A DNA stretch of 64,000 nucleotides. It comes from Panorpa germanica. Its lineage: Eukaryota > Arthropoda > Insecta > Mecoptera > Panorpidae. Position numbers and translations under genes: made by a program. The stretch lies in NCBI GenBank assembly GCA_963678705.1, contig OY783221.1:1922001-1986000 (forward strand), written 5' to 3'. The first letter of the stretch is position 1. The number at the start of each line of letters is the position of its first letter. The notes below the pieces were generated by a model. That model saw nothing but the letters and a program-made list of their open reading frames with translations. It was not told the origin of the DNA and searched no databases. This document shows, one piece after another, positions 63,523 through 64,000 of this stretch.

Positions 63523-64000
63523 ATGAGTAACATTTATATTCAAGAACCTCCTACATGGGGAAAGGTATTATAATTTATAAATCAAATTGTTACAATTAAA
63601 AATATATTTTAAAATAACATTTTAATTTCAGGTTCTTTTAATAACAAGCGTTGGAGATATTGACGTTGAATTATGGAGTAGAGAAGCGCCAAAGGCTTGT
63701 CGTAATTTTATCCAATTATGCATGGAAGGATATTACAATTGTACGCAGTTTCACAGAGTAGTAAAAGGATTCATAGTACAAGGTGGAGATCCGTCTGGAG
63801 ATGGTACAGGCGGTGAATCTATCTATGGGGCCCCATTTAAGGTAAGTAATATAAATTAGGAAAATTGCTTCTTGTGTAATGAAGGTAATACAAAATATAA
63901 ATTGTTTCCATTAGGATGAGTTTCATTCTCGTTTACGATTTAATAGACGTGGACTTGTAGCTATGGCGAATGCTGGCAAAGATGACAACGGTTCTCAGTT
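63523..64000 (+). CDS. CWC27: Spliceosomal cyclophilin CWC27 homologue (5' part)
   Basis: Exons 63523-63564, 63632-63841 and 63915 to the window end are in consistent phase; the gene continues beyond 64000. The protein begins MSNIYIQEPPTWGKVLLITS and contains the cyclophilin segments GDIDVELWSREAPKACRNF, FHRVVKGFIVQGGDPSGDG, GESIYGAPFKDEFHSRLRF and NRRGLVAMANAGKDDNGSQF. The MSNIYIQEPPT start and the DEFHSRLRFNRRGLVAMANA block identify the CWC27 (SDCCAG10/NY-CO-10) subgroup. This is a nuclear cyclophilin-like component of activated spliceosomes, usually with weak or no isomerase activity. 112 residues plus a partial codon are visible. Confidence 0.95.

Noticed and set aside
1..64000. tRNA or rRNA genes
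   Set aside because: I looked for cloverleaf-like segments with A and B boxes in the less AT-rich patches and found none I could support; a dedicated scan would be decisive.

Overview
The window is nuclear DNA from an insect. The evidence is spliced genes with GT/AG introns, very AT-rich non-coding DNA full of short inverted-repeat elements, an arthropod-type ZAD zinc-finger gene, and insect-like Bdp1, peptide O-xylosyltransferase (oxt) and CWC27 proteins. I cannot fix the order from sequence alone; Lepidoptera is a guess.

Layout. 1-760: edge of a tandem satellite with a 147-bp monomer and a two-monomer (294-bp) higher-order unit. 1993-3800 (-): six-exon gene for a 437-aa CUB-domain single-pass membrane protein, with a cluster of GATA-type sites upstream. 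6629-50236 (-): a PAP2/lipid phosphate phosphatase (wunen-like) gene. Its four 3' exons lie at 6629-8617, while two further coding exons lie at 41419-41596 and 50186-50236, so about 40 kb is intron. A possible internal alternative first exon lies at 9959-9986. The introns hold at least eight families of MITE-like or foldback elements, a decayed retroelement tail, and one decayed coding-like segment, but no convincing nested gene.

From 52.6 kb the window becomes gene-dense: Bdp1 (+, 52651-56337, TFIIIB subunit, with six 38-aa repeats), oxt (-, 57848-60856, convergent with Bdp1), a ZAD plus 11 C2H2 zinc-finger protein (+, 61392-62917, divergent from oxt across 535 bp), and the 5' part of CWC27 (+, 63523 to the window edge).

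The genes have unrelated jobs (Pol III initiation, proteoglycan linker synthesis, splicing, lipid phosphate hydrolysis, transcription regulation), so this is not a functional cluster. I found no CRISPR array, operon-like system, tRNA or rRNA. The most unusual signals are a 78-nt intron in the CUB gene that stays open in frame and whose splice donor is duplicated and inactivated by one base; the nucleosome-length satellite dimer; a ~700-bp repeat family with a conserved internal hairpin; and a 557-bp foldback element with long arms. All exon joins were made by hand from splice consensus and phase. They are internally consistent in length but have no transcript support.
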